From Halanaerobiaceae bacterium (GTDB lineage Bacteria > Bacillota > Halanaerobiia > Halanaerobiales > Halarsenatibacteraceae): 39,355 nucleotides of DNA. The DNA is taken from positions 1-39,355 of the forward strand of contig PWDW01000178.1 in the NCBI GenBank assembly GCA_003553225.1, written 5' to 3'. Under the pieces are notes generated by a model, which worked only from the letters and a program-made list of their open reading frames with translations, had not been told where the DNA came from and made no database searches. Numbering within the stretch: position 1 is the first letter of the stretch; every line of letters begins with the position of its first letter. This document shows, one piece after another, positions 28,678 through 36,965 of the stretch. The position numbers and the translations under genes were made by a program.

Positions 28678-29607
28678 ATGAAAAATACTGTTTTTCTTTT
28701 TCCCGGTCAGGGTTCACAGAGGGTTGGAATGAGCAAAGACCTGCTGGACGAATACCGAACTATTTCTGAAAACTACTTTAATAAAGCGCAAAAAATACTT
28801 GGTTATGATATAAAAGATTTATGTTATAAGGGGCCCGAAGAAAAAATAAATAATACCCGGTATACACAGCCCGCTATTTTTACGGTTAGTGCAATTACCC
28901 TGGATATTCTAGCAGAAAATGGAATTCATCCTTCTTCAGCAGCCGGTCACAGCCTTGGAGAATATACGGCCCTGTTTTCGGCCGGTGTATTTGATTTTAC
29001 CACAGGGCTAAATATAGTTAAAGAAAGAGGCAGGTTAATGTCTGAAGTTGATGAGGTATCTGACCAAAATGGTTTTATGGCTGCTGTTATTGGTCTGGAT
29101 ATTGAAGAAATTCAGGATATTTGCAGTAGGGCAAAGGGAGTCCTGGAAATTGCAAATATTAATTCACCTCAGCAAATTATAATTTCAGGAACCAAAAAGG
29201 CCTTTGATTTAGCCCGGGAAGAATTTGAAAATCAGGGAGCTAAAAAGATAATTGAACTGGAGGTAAGTGGAGCTTTTCACAGTTCTTTAATGAAACCGGT
29301 CGAAAAAAAATTCAGATCTTTTCTTGAAGAATATGAATTTGACAGTCCGAAAATAACCGTTATCGGAAACATTAATGCCCGGCCACTGTCTACTCCAAAA
29401 GAAATAAAAAATGAACTTTATAATCAGCTGACGGGAACCGTAAACTGGGTTGAAAGTATGAACTACTTCATGAATAAGGAGCAGGATATGTTTGTGGAAT
29501 GTGGCCCCGGGCGGGTGCTCAGAGGATTAATGCGTTATATTGATCGTTCAGCAGATATTTATAGTATTAATTCTGTCAAAAATTTATCCAGATTAAAAAA
29601 GGAGTAA
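28678..29607 (+). CDS. fabD: Malonyl-CoA:ACP transacylase
   Basis: FabD loads malonate onto ACP. The 309-residue product has FPGQGSQ near the N terminus, the nucleophile Ser92 in AGHSLGEYTALF and the catalytic His of SGAFHSSLM (about 201). ATG 28678 is chosen because AGGAGG (28662-28667) is 10 nt upstream. A longer frame from 28654 would begin inside fabH and swallow that site. Confidence 0.97.
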   Translation: MKNTVFLFPGQGSQRVGMSKDLLDEYRTISENYFNKAQKILGYDIKDLCYKGPEEKINNTRYTQPAIFTVSAITLDILAENGIHPSSAAGHSLGEYTALFSAGVFDFTTGLNIVKERGRLMSEVDEVSDQNGFMAAVIGLDIEEIQDICSRAKGVLEIANINSPQQIIISGTKKAFDLAREEFENQGAKKIIELEVSGAFHSSLMKPVEKKFRSFLEEYEFDSPKITVIGNINARPLSTPKEIKNELYNQLTGTVNWVESMNYFMNKEQDMFVECGPGRVLRGLMRYIDRSADIYSINSVKNLSRLKKE

Positions 29608-29640
29608 TCAAAACATATATTAATGTGAGGGGGACAGGTG

Positions 29641-30390
29641 ATGGAATTAACGGGAAGAAATGCTGTTGTTACCGGCAGCTCAAGAGGTATTGGTGCTGAA
29701 ACTGCAGTAAAGCTGGCCCACAAGGGAGCAGATGTAGTTATTAATTATCCCTTTGCCGGGGAAAAAGAAAATGCAGAGCAAATAGCTCAAAAAATAAAAA
29801 AAACCGGACAAAAAACAGCAGTAATCAAAGCCGATGTTGCAGATTTTAAACAGGCGGAAAAGCTGATAAATTCTGCCAATGAAAAGATTGGTAAAATAGA
29901 TATTTTGATAAATAATGCCGGAATTACCCGGGATAATCTTCTTTTAAGGATGAAGGAAGAAGACTGGGATCAGGTAATAGAGGTCAATCTGAAAGGTGTT
30001 TTCAACTGTACTAAAGCGGCCGTTAAAACATTGATGAAAAGTGATCAGGGCCGAATTATTAACCTTTCTTCGGTAGTGGGAATTACCGGAAATGCCGGAC
30101 AGGCCAATTATTCAGCCTCTAAAGCCGGAGTTATTGGTTTTACTAAATCTATAGCCCGGGAACTTTCTTCCAGAGGGGTAACCGTAAATGCTGTGGCCCC
30201 TGGTTTTATTAAAAGTAAAATGACAGAAGAATTATCCGGAGATATAGTGGAAAAGATGAAAGATTCAATTCCTCTGGGGCAGCTGGGAGAGCCCCGGGAT
30301 GTTGCTGAAATGATAGTATTCCTTGCCTCAAAGAAAGCCAGGTATATCACGGGGCAGGTTATTAATATAGATGGTGGAATGGCAATCTGA
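29641..30390 (+). CDS. fabG: 3-oxoacyl-ACP reductase FabG
   Basis: FabG carries out the NADPH-dependent ketoreduction in each elongation cycle. The 249-residue short-chain dehydrogenase has the cofactor motif TGSSRGIG (11-18), NNAG (91-94), and the catalytic Ser144, Tyr157 and Lys161 (ANYSASKAG). It ends in the usual [16 protein letters not shown] 29641 is preferred to the adjacent GTG 29638, with GAGGGGG upstream. acpP follows after 14 nt. Confidence 0.97.
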   Translation: MELTGRNAVVTGSSRGIGAETAVKLAHKGADVVINYPFAGEKENAEQIAQKIKKTGQKTAVIKADVADFKQAEKLINSANEKIGKIDILINNAGITRDNLLLRMKEEDWDQVIEVNLKGVFNCTKAAVKTLMKSDQGRIINLSSVVGITGNAGQANYSASKAGVIGFTKSIARELSSRGVTVNAVAPGFIKSKMTEELSGDIVEKMKDSIPLGQLGEPRDVAEMIVFLASKKARYITGQVINIDGGMAI

Positions 30391-30404
30391 AAGGAGGTGA
30401 AAAT

Positions 30405-30641
30405 ATGCCTGAAGATACTTTAAAGTTAGTGACTGATATTGTTGTAGAGGAGCTGGCAGTTGACCCCTCTGAAGTTACTCCTGATGCATCCTTTATTGAG
30501 GATCTGGGTGCTGATTCACTTGATGTGGTAGAACTGGTTATGGCTTTTGAAGAGGAATTTGATATGGAAATTCCTGATGAAGATGCTGAAGCGATTGCCA
30601 ATGTACAGGATGCTGTAGACTATATAAATGAAAATGTATAA
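30405..30641 (+). CDS. acpP: Acyl carrier protein
   Basis: A 78-residue acidic four-helix carrier that holds growing acyl chains on phosphopantetheine. The modified residue is Ser38 in the DSLD motif ([13 protein letters not shown]). AAAGGAGGTG precedes the ATG. It is followed by a hairpin terminator, which would raise acpP-ending transcript levels relative to fabF. Confidence 0.98.
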   Translation: MPEDTLKLVTDIVVEELAVDPSEVTPDASFIEDLGADSLDVVELVMAFEEEFDMEIPDEDAEAIANVQDAVDYINENV

Positions 30642-30663
30642 TAATTTATAATACTAATCAGCT

Positions 30664-30698
30664 GTGTCCCCCGTTTTCAAGGCGGGGGCACTTATTTT
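30664..30698 (+). terminator. Terminator between acpP and fabF
   Basis: GTG-T-CCCCCG (30664-30673) pairs with CGGGGGCAC (30683-30691) with one bulged T and a 9-nt loop, followed by TTATTTT. It is likely intrinsic, possibly partial because of the short U tract. Confidence 0.8.
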
Positions 30699-30720
30699 AA
30701 GCTATTATATTTTAACTTTT

Positions 30721-30764
30721 ACAGTATTTAATCAGATTTAATACAGTATTTGATAAGATTTAAC
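30721..30764 (+). repeat. Tandem 22-bp imperfect direct repeat upstream of fabF
   Basis: Two adjacent 22-bp copies (30721-30742 and 30743-30764) share 19 of 22 positions. Each begins ACAGTATTT and contains AGATTTAA. They end about 22 bp before the fabF start. TTTACA at 30718-30723 could be a -35 box, but no clean -10 box follows. The function is unknown; an operator is one possibility. Confidence 0.6.
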
Positions 30765-30786
30765 AAGGGAGGATTTAAGAAAAATT

Positions 30787-32025
30787 ATGACTAAACGAGT
30801 AGTTGTCACCGGTATGGGGCAGGTTTCTTCCCTGGGGCAAAGTGTTGCCGAGTTCTGGGAAAATATAACTGCTGGTTGTTCTGGTGTAAAAAAAATAACA
30901 AAATTTGATATTGAGGAATACCCCAGTAAGATAGGAGCCGAAATTACTGATTTTGATCCGGGTGAATATATTGACCGTAAAGATGCCCGGCGTATGGCTG
31001 TTTTTACCCAATATGGAATCACAGCTGGTATGATGGCTCTTGAAGATGCAGCTCTAGAAATTAATGATAATAATGCTGAAAAGGTAGGTATCATTGTGGG
31101 TTCTGGTATTGGTGGTATTGAGGTCCTGGAGGAACAGATTAAAAGACTGCATGAAAAAGGTCCCCGGAGGGTAAGTCCTTTTTTCATTCCCATGATGATC
31201 TCCAATATGGCCTCCGGACAGCTGGCGATTTATACCGGAGCTAAAGGTCCAAACAGCAACAGTGTTACCGCCTGTGCTTCAGGGACTACTGCTATTGGGG
31301 AGGCAGCTGAGGTTATAAAAAGAGGAGATGCTGAGGTCATGATCAGCGGAGGAGCAGAGGGCTCAATAACTCCATCAGCCATAGCTGGATTCAGCAATAT
31401 GAAGGCTTTATCCACCAATAATGAAGAACCTACCCGGGCCAGCCGCCCCTTTGATAAAAAAAGAGATGGTTTTGTGATCGGTGAGGGCAGTGGGATGCTG
31501 GTTCTGGAAAGTCTTGAATATGCCCAAAAGAGAGGAGCCTCTATATATGCTGAAATAACCGGTTATGGTTTGACCGGGGATGCTCATCATATAACACAGC
31601 CGGCACCTGAAGGAGAAGGAGCCAGCCGGGCAATGGATATGGCTCTAAAAAAAGCCGATAAACAAAAAGAGGATGTGGATTATATTAATGCCCATGGAAC
31701 TTCCACTCCTTTAAATGACAAAATGGAGACCACAGCCATAAAAAATCTTTTTGGAAAACAGGCAGCTGAAATCGCAGTCAGCTCCACTAAATCAATGACC
31801 GGTCATCTTCTGGGAGCTGCGGGAGGAATCGAAAGTATTATCTGTATCAAAACAATTCAAGAAGGCCTTATTCCACCTACTATTAATTATGAAAATCCGG
31901 ATCCTGAATGTGACCTTGATTATGTACCCAATAAAGCACGGAAGCAGGATAATGTGGAAGTGGTAATGAATAATTCCTTTGGATTTGGTGGTCAAAATGC
32001 CTGTCTGGTTATGGAAAAACATTAA
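30787..32025 (+). CDS. fabF: Beta-ketoacyl-ACP synthase II
   Basis: FabF performs the elongating condensation of acyl-ACP with malonyl-ACP. The 412-residue product has Cys163 ([15 protein letters not shown]), the His of [11 protein letters not shown] (about 303) and the His of [12 protein letters not shown] (about 340). It follows acpP but is separated from it by a terminator and a tandem repeat, so it probably has separate transcription. rnc follows after 17 nt. Confidence 0.97.
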   Translation: MTKRVVVTGMGQVSSLGQSVAEFWENITAGCSGVKKITKFDIEEYPSKIGAEITDFDPGEYIDRKDARRMAVFTQYGITAGMMALEDAALEINDNNAEKVGIIVGSGIGGIEVLEEQIKRLHEKGPRRVSPFFIPMMISNMASGQLAIYTGAKGPNSNSVTACASGTTAIGEAAEVIKRGDAEVMISGGAEGSITPSAIAGFSNMKALSTNNEEPTRASRPFDKKRDGFVIGEGSGMLVLESLEYAQKRGASIYAEITGYGLTGDAHHITQPAPEGEGASRAMDMALKKADKQKEDVDYINAHGTSTPLNDKMETTAIKNLFGKQAAEIAVSSTKSMTGHLLGAAGGIESIICIKTIQEGLIPPTINYENPDPECDLDYVPNKARKQDNVEVVMNNSFGFGGQNACLVMEKH

Positions 32026-32042
32026 AGGAGTTAGCTGAAATA

Positions 32043-32735
32043 ATGAAACTTGATATTGAACGGCTGGAAAAAAAATTTAATATAAATATCAATTCCCCGG
32101 AGCTTATTGCCAGAGCCTTTGTTCACAAATCTTATGCCAATGAAAATGAAGATACACCCGATGATAATGAGCGCCTGGAATTTCTGGGAGATGCTGTTCT
32201 TGATCTGGCCATCAGCAGCTATCTTTTCCAACACTTTCCGGGCAAAGATGAAGGTGAGCTGGCTAAAATGAGAGCCTATATAGTGAGTGAACCAACCTTA
32301 GCTCAGCGGGCTAAAAGCCTTAATCTGGGAGATTTCCTGCTGCTGGGAAAAGGGGAAGAAAAAACCGGGGGTCGAGCCCGAAAATCTATACTGGCAGACA
32401 CCATGGAGGCTTTTATTGGCGCTCTTTATCTGGACCAAAATTATGAAATAATCCAACAATTAATCCAGGAACTGTTCCAGAAGGAGCTTGCTGAAGTGTT
32501 AGATGGTGATTTTGATCGTGATTTCAAAACCCTGCTTCAGGAATATATCCAGCAGGAAAAAGACAGTCACCCGGAATACAGAGTTGTTTCTGAGCTGGGT
32601 CCGGACCACAATAAAACTTTTCTGATTGAGGTATATGTGGAGGGCAGATGTCTGGGTCAGGGTCAGGCAGACAGCAAAAAAGAAGCACAGCAGAAGGCAG
32701 CAGGTGCTGCTCTTAAAGAACTGAATTTTCTTTAA
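32043..32735 (+). CDS. rnc: Ribonuclease III
   Basis: RNase III cleaves double-stranded RNA in rRNA maturation and mRNA processing. The 230-residue product has the signature NERLEFLGDAVLDL (about 42-55, with the catalytic Asp at 50) and DTMEAFIGALYLD (about 119-131, with the catalytic Glu at 122). A double-stranded RNA-binding domain spans about 160-229. AAAGGAG precedes the ATG. Its place after acpP-fabF is the common Firmicute order. Confidence 0.97.
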   Translation: MKLDIERLEKKFNININSPELIARAFVHKSYANENEDTPDDNERLEFLGDAVLDLAISSYLFQHFPGKDEGELAKMRAYIVSEPTLAQRAKSLNLGDFLLLGKGEEKTGGRARKSILADTMEAFIGALYLDQNYEIIQQLIQELFQKELAEVLDGDFDRDFKTLLQEYIQQEKDSHPEYRVVSELGPDHNKTFLIEVYVEGRCLGQGQADSKKEAQQKAAGAALKELNFL

Positions 32736-32756
32736 AAAGATATATTATAATTATAT

Positions 32757-32785
32757 TTGCTATTTTTGAAATAATATCTTATACT
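32757..32785 (+). promoter_or_regulatory. Predicted promoter of the aroH-aroF-tyrA-aroA operon
   Basis: TTGCTA at 32757-32762, a 17-nt spacer and TATACT at 32780-32785. The start near 32792 leaves a short leader before aroH. No attenuator-like structure is seen here, in contrast to the trp leader. Confidence 0.55.
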
Positions 32786-32827
32786 TTATATACCTGTATT
32801 TTATAATTTAGGCTGGAGGTTGTATTG

Positions 32828-33184
32828 ATGAAGGGTATTAGAGGGGCCATTACAGTTGGGAAAAACAGCAGACAGCAGATTATTGATTCGGCACAAATTT
32901 TATTAAAAGAAATATTTCAGGCCAATAATGTCTCCCAAAAAGAAATAGTGAGCATTATTTTCACATGTACCGTAGACCTTGATAGGGCCTACCCGGCAGT
33001 CGGAGCAAGACAAATGGGGCTGGACTATATTCCCCTGATGTGTTATCAGGAAATGAAAGTTCAGGAGTCTCTGGCCAGATGTCTGAGGATTATGGTATAT
33101 ATTGAAAGAGACTGCAGCCACCGTGATATTGAGCATGTTTATCTGCGGAAAGCAAAAAAATTGAGGCCTGATCTTGTTGAATAA
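32828..33184 (+). CDS. aroH: Chorismate mutase, AroH class
   Basis: AroH rearranges chorismate to prephenate, committing carbon to Phe and Tyr. The 118-residue product is a monofunctional enzyme of the Bacillus AroH trimer type. It has the start MKGIRGAITV with the active-site Arg, IIFTCTVDLDRAYPAVGAR, PLMCYQEMKVQESLARCLRI (Glu, Cys and Arg of the active site) and a C-terminal HVYLRKAKKLRPDL. ATG 32828 is preferred over the adjacent TTG because GGAGG is then 8 nt upstream. Confidence 0.95.
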   Translation: MKGIRGAITVGKNSRQQIIDSAQILLKEIFQANNVSQKEIVSIIFTCTVDLDRAYPAVGARQMGLDYIPLMCYQEMKVQESLARCLRIMVYIERDCSHRDIEHVYLRKAKKLRPDLVE

Positions 33185-33229
33185 TCCAGAACAGGAAATG
33201 TCAAATCATCTATAACAAGGAGGCTAATT

Positions 33230-34258
33230 ATGATTGTTGTCATGAAAGACGGTTCAGATGATCAGGATATTAAAAAGATTACTGACCGTATAGAAGAAAT
33301 GGGATATACCCCTCATGTATCCCGGGGTGAAAAAAAGACAATTATTGGAATAATTGGTGATCTAAATAAAGATCTTAATCGTGAAGAAGTTGCTCAGTCT
33401 CTGGGTGCTTATTCTGAAATTGACCGTCTGGTTCCTATTCAGGAGCCTTACAAACTGGTGGGCAGATCGTTCAAAAAAGAAGATACGATTGTAGAAGTGG
33501 GAGATGTGAAAATAGGTGGTAAAAAGCTGGCCGTTATTGGGGGCCCCTGTTCTGTTGAAAGTGAAAAACAGATTGTTAATACTGCCCGGGCTGTCAAAAA
33601 AGCTGGAGGACAGATCCTGAGGGGTGGAGCTTTTAAACCACGCACCTCTCCTTATAGTTTTCAGGGTCTTCTGGAAAAAGGACTTAAATTACTTAAAACT
33701 GCTTCTGAGGAGACAGGACTGAAAATAATAACCGAAGTAATGGATCCCCGGGATGTAGAACTGGTGGCAGAATATGCTGATATACTGCAGATTGGAGCAA
33801 GAAACATGCAGAATTTTTATTTACTCAAAGAGATTGGTAAAACTGAGACCCCGGCTATGCTCAAGAGGGGTATGAATGCCACCTATAAAGAATTTTTAAT
33901 GGCTGCTGAATATATAATGGCCGAAGGAAATCATGATGTTATCCTGTGTGAAAGGGGAATTAGAACTTTTGAAGAATATACCCGTAATACACTGGATCTG
34001 CTCAGTATACCAATTACAGAAAAATTAAGTCATTTACCAATTATTATTGACCCCAGTCATGGTACCGGGGACTGGGAGCTGGTAAATCCTGCCGCCAGGG
34101 GTGCTGTAGCTATGGGTGCTGATGGTCTGATGATTGAAGTACATCCTGAACCTCAAAAAGCACTCAGTGATGGACAGCAGTCTTTGGATTTTGAAAAATT
34201 TAATCAATTAATGGAGGATATTAAAGTATTTGCTGATGCAGCCGGGCGGGAAATATAA
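33230..34258 (+). CDS. aroF: 3-deoxy-7-phosphoheptulonate synthase (DAHP synthase), type I-beta
   Basis: This enzyme makes DAHP from PEP and erythrose 4-phosphate, the entry to the shikimate pathway. The 342-residue product has an N-terminal ferredoxin-like regulatory domain (about 1-68) that in Thermotoga binds Tyr or Phe for feedback inhibition. The TIM-barrel catalytic domain follows, with GGPCSVES (104-111), [28 protein letters not shown] and [18 protein letters not shown] precedes the ATG. The stop codon overlaps the tyrA start by 1 nt. Confidence 0.96.
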   Translation: MIVVMKDGSDDQDIKKITDRIEEMGYTPHVSRGEKKTIIGIIGDLNKDLNREEVAQSLGAYSEIDRLVPIQEPYKLVGRSFKKEDTIVEVGDVKIGGKKLAVIGGPCSVESEKQIVNTARAVKKAGGQILRGGAFKPRTSPYSFQGLLEKGLKLLKTASEETGLKIITEVMDPRDVELVAEYADILQIGARNMQNFYLLKEIGKTETPAMLKRGMNATYKEFLMAAEYIMAEGNHDVILCERGIRTFEEYTRNTLDLLSIPITEKLSHLPIIIDPSHGTGDWELVNPAARGAVAMGADGLMIEVHPEPQKALSDGQQSLDFEKFNQLMEDIKVFADAAGREI

Positions 34259-35211
34259 TGACGGCCAAAGTAGGTATTATCGGTCTGGGCCTGATGGGGG
34301 GATCTCTGGGTCTGGCCCTGAAGAAATACCTGCCGGAGATAGAAAGACTTGGTAGAGATGTGGATGATGAAAATGAAAGTTATGCCCTATCAAGTGGTAT
34401 TATAGAGCAGAGATTAACCACAAGTAAAGTCCATCAGCTGGATTATATTTTTCTGGCAGTACCTGTAAAATCGACGGTTAAGGCTCTAAAATCTATTTCG
34501 CAAAACATAAACAAAAAGCATACTGTGGTAACCGATATGGGCAGCACCAAAGAGTATATCTGCAAAACAGTGGAAAAAGAGTTCCCGAATATAAAATTTG
34601 TGGGTGGTCATCCACTGGCCGGTGGTGAAAAAAGTGGTCCCCGGTTTGCCCGGGCTGATCTTTTTAAGAATAAAAATTATATAATTACAGCTGATATTCA
34701 AAAAAATCAGGAGGATAATAATTCTGCTGCTGGAAGTAAAAAGGAGTCAAAAGCAGAAGAAACTTCCTTGAATGAAATGTTTTTATCACCGGAGGTGAAT
34801 AAATTAACATCATTATTGACCTCTCTGGGCTGCAGTATCAGTTATTATACACCCAAAGAACATGACCACATGGTTGCCCTTACCAGTCACCTGCCTCATC
34901 TGGCTGCTTTTTCCTTGTTAGTTCAATACATAGAGCAGGAAAATTCATCTCCCCAGGGATCCTTAACTGATGGAGTGGGAACGGGATTTCTTGATTTTAC
35001 GAGGATTGGAGCCAGCAGTCCTGAAATGTGGCTGGATATATTTTTTACCAATCGGGAAAATATTATTAAAAAAATTGATGATTATATTAAAATTATGGAA
35101 AACTGTCAATCCTTTATCTCTGATAATAAACAGCAAAAAATAAGAGAAATTATGAATTTAGCCGGTAAAAAAAGAAGTGATATTGAAAAGGAGATTGCTG
35201 ATGAAAATTGA
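34258..35211 (+). CDS. tyrA: Prephenate dehydrogenase
   Basis: TyrA oxidises prephenate to 4-hydroxyphenylpyruvate using NAD. The 317-residue product has the Rossmann motif GLGLMGGSLGLALKK (9-23), VTDMGSTKEYI, GGHPLAGGEKSGP (116-128) and the helical domain with HDHMVALTSHLPHLAAF (202-218). It has no C-terminal ACT domain, so it is shorter than the B. subtilis protein. A hydrophilic, low-complexity stretch (about 147-175, rich in Lys, Glu, Asn and Ser) interrupts the catalytic domain. The start overlaps the end of aroF (TAATG), and the end overlaps aroA by 11 nt. Confidence 0.94.
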   Translation: MTAKVGIIGLGLMGGSLGLALKKYLPEIERLGRDVDDENESYALSSGIIEQRLTTSKVHQLDYIFLAVPVKSTVKALKSISQNINKKHTVVTDMGSTKEYICKTVEKEFPNIKFVGGHPLAGGEKSGPRFARADLFKNKNYIITADIQKNQEDNNSAAGSKKESKAEETSLNEMFLSPEVNKLTSLLTSLGCSISYYTPKEHDHMVALTSHLPHLAAFSLLVQYIEQENSSPQGSLTDGVGTGFLDFTRIGASSPEMWLDIFFTNRENIIKKIDDYIKIMENCQSFISDNKQQKIREIMNLAGKKRSDIEKEIADEN

Positions 35212-36490
35212 AATTAGCAGACAAAATAACCTTTCAGGAGAAATCAAGGTTCCCGGTGATAAATCTATTTCTCACAGGGCTGTAATTTTAAGTTCACTGG
35301 CCCGGGGGCAAAGCCGGATTAGAGGTTTTTTAGAAAGTGAAGACTGTCTGCACACGGTTGAAATATTCCGTCAGCTGGGTATTAAAATTAATAAACAAAA
35401 AAAAGGAGTTTATACTGTTTCCGGAAGTGGTCTTGATGGTCTTCAGGAACCGCAGTCGGTTCTGGACTGTGGAAATTCAGGTACCGGAATGAGGATTTTG
35501 ACCGGTCTGCTGTCAGCTCAATCCTTTTATTCTGTTCTCACCGGTGATAAATCACTCTGTCAGCGTCCCATGGAGCGAATAATTAGTCCTTTAGAGCAGA
35601 TGGGAGCTCAAATATGGTCCCGACGGGGAGGTATGGCCCCCCTGAGTGTTAGAGGACAAAAGCTGGCACCTCTGAATTATGAACTGCCTGTAGCCAGTGC
35701 TCAGGTTAAATCTTCTCTCATTATGGCCGGCCTGGCTTCCGGAGAACCGCTAACAATTACAGAACCTGGTTTTTCACGTGACCATACAGAAAGAATGCTG
35801 AAAAACTCCGGAGTCCCTCTGGATAAAGAAAAACTAACAATTTCTCTTCCCGGAGGCCGGTATAAATTAACCCCCCTGGATATTAAAATACCGGGGGATA
35901 TATCCTCAGCTGCTTTTTTTATTGCGGCTGCACTTATTACTGAAAACAGCAGTATCATTTTGAAAAATGTTGGGCTCAATCCCACCCGCAGTGGATTTCT
36001 GGAAGTGATTGACAAAATGGGGGGGAGTATTGATATTCTCAATAAAAGAAAAACTGCCGGTGAGCCTGTGGGTGATCTTCAGGTCAAAAGCAGTTCTTTA
36101 AGTGGAATTGAAATCAGAGGTGATATTATACCCCGTTTAATTGATGAAATTCCTGTTATTGCTGTTCTGGCTGCACGAGCCGAGGGGAGAACATTAATTC
36201 GGGATGCTGAGGAATTAAGAGTTAAAGAAACCGACCGGATTGAGGCTATGGTCAATGAACTGTCCAAAATGGGAGTTAGTATTGCTGAATATGAAGATGG
36301 AATGATTATTGAAGGCCCATCTGATCTACAAAAAGGAGATTTATTCCGCAGTTATGGTGATCATCGTGTAGCCATGTCTTTAGCGGTGGCCGGTCTCTGC
36401 CGGAAAAAGAAAATGACCATCACTAACTGTGAGTGTATTAATACGTCTTTTCCGGAATTTGAGGAAGTATTAGCTGAATTAATAAATTAA
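35201..36490 (+). CDS. aroA: 3-phosphoshikimate 1-carboxyvinyltransferase (EPSP synthase)
   Basis: AroA joins PEP to shikimate 3-phosphate. The 429-residue product has PGDKSISHRAVILSSLARG near the N terminus, LDCGNSGTGMRILTGLLS, DKSLCQRPMERII, PGDISSAAFFIAAAL, RVKETDRIEAM and SYGDHRVAMSLAVAGL. The segment LDCGNSGTGMR has the GNSGTGMR form rather than the GNAGTAMR of glyphosate-sensitive enteric enzymes, as in other class II-like EPSP synthases. ATG 35201 is chosen because AAGGAG is 7 nt upstream; a longer frame would start inside tyrA. No clear terminator follows. Confidence 0.96.
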   Translation: MKIEISRQNNLSGEIKVPGDKSISHRAVILSSLARGQSRIRGFLESEDCLHTVEIFRQLGIKINKQKKGVYTVSGSGLDGLQEPQSVLDCGNSGTGMRILTGLLSAQSFYSVLTGDKSLCQRPMERIISPLEQMGAQIWSRRGGMAPLSVRGQKLAPLNYELPVASAQVKSSLIMAGLASGEPLTITEPGFSRDHTERMLKNSGVPLDKEKLTISLPGGRYKLTPLDIKIPGDISSAAFFIAAALITENSSIILKNVGLNPTRSGFLEVIDKMGGSIDILNKRKTAGEPVGDLQVKSSSLSGIEIRGDIIPRLIDEIPVIAVLAARAEGRTLIRDAEELRVKETDRIEAMVNELSKMGVSIAEYEDGMIIEGPSDLQKGDLFRSYGDHRVAMSLAVAGLCRKKKMTITNCECINTSFPEFEEVLAELIN

Positions 36491-36709
36491 TTAGCTCTTT
36501 TTAAATATATTGTTGGTGCTCATTATCTACGACATAAAAGTAATTTCTTACAGTTATTTTTAACAGATTTTCCTTTAAAAAATAAAGAAAGAAAGTTTAG
36601 GAGAAATCCCGGGAGTTTAAATGCAGTGCTATTCGAACAGATATAAGATGTTTCTGGAGCACCGAAAACACCAAGGAAATTAATATGAGCCATTAAATTT
36701 TTATTTTTC
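36491..36709 (+). other. Intergenic region between aroA and the trp promoter
   Basis: About 220 bases without a confirmed gene. It contains a possible 20-codon frame at 36621-36683 preceded by a GGGAG site. It also holds a potential hairpin in which GTGCT (around 36629) pairs with AGCAC (around 36657), with GAACA/TGTT pairing inside. No terminator with a T run was found for the aro operon, so some read-through into the trp leader is possible. Confidence 0.4.
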
Positions 36710-36738
36710 TTGACAGTTTTTAATTTATATAGTATAAT
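36710..36738 (+). promoter_or_regulatory. Consensus promoter of the trp operon
   Basis: A perfect TTGACA (36710-36715), a 17-nt spacer and a perfect TATAAT (36733-36738). The predicted start near 36745 gives a leader of about 285 nt before trpE. Such a strong promoter fits control by attenuation rather than by initiation. Confidence 0.88.
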
Positions 36739-36758
36739 TCTTTAAAATAGAATTAAAA

Positions 36759-36819
36759 TAGATTAGAAGAGATGAGCCCAGTAGAGTAGAGTCTGGAGTT
36801 TAGATTGAGCAGAGCCGAG
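36759..36819 (+). promoter_or_regulatory. TRAP (MtrB) binding site: twelve NAG triplets in the trp leader
   Basis: NAG triplets start at 36759, 64, 69, 74, 79, 84, 89, 96 and at 36801, 07, 12, 17: eight GAG, three TAG, one CAG. Intervals are 5,5,5,5,5,5,7,5,6,5,5 nt. TRAP, an 11-subunit (sometimes 12) ring activated by tryptophan, binds 11 (G/U)AG triplets separated by 2-3 nt in Bacillus trp leaders. The array starts about 15 nt after the predicted transcription start and contains the 5' arm of the putative antiterminator (36788-36796). The TRAP gene is not in the window. Confidence 0.85.
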
Positions 36820-36834
36820 CAAATGTTTTCACCA

Positions 36835-36862
36835 CCGGACTTTTTTATAAGTCTGTTTTTTT
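36835..36862 (+). terminator. trp attenuator terminator 1
   Basis: CGGACTT (36836-36842) pairs with AAGTCTG (36849-36855) across a 6-nt loop and is followed by seven T. The 5' arm can instead pair with GAGTCTGG (36789-36796) inside the NAG array, so terminator and antiterminator are mutually exclusive. TRAP bound to the array would favour termination. Confidence 0.75.
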
Positions 36863-36965
36863 ATTATACCAGTAATTTTTAGGAATATATTGTTCCAGAA
36901 AGAACATGTGGTGAAAAACATTTATCTATTTGTTAAAAATAACAGACTCGAAATAATGATATCAG

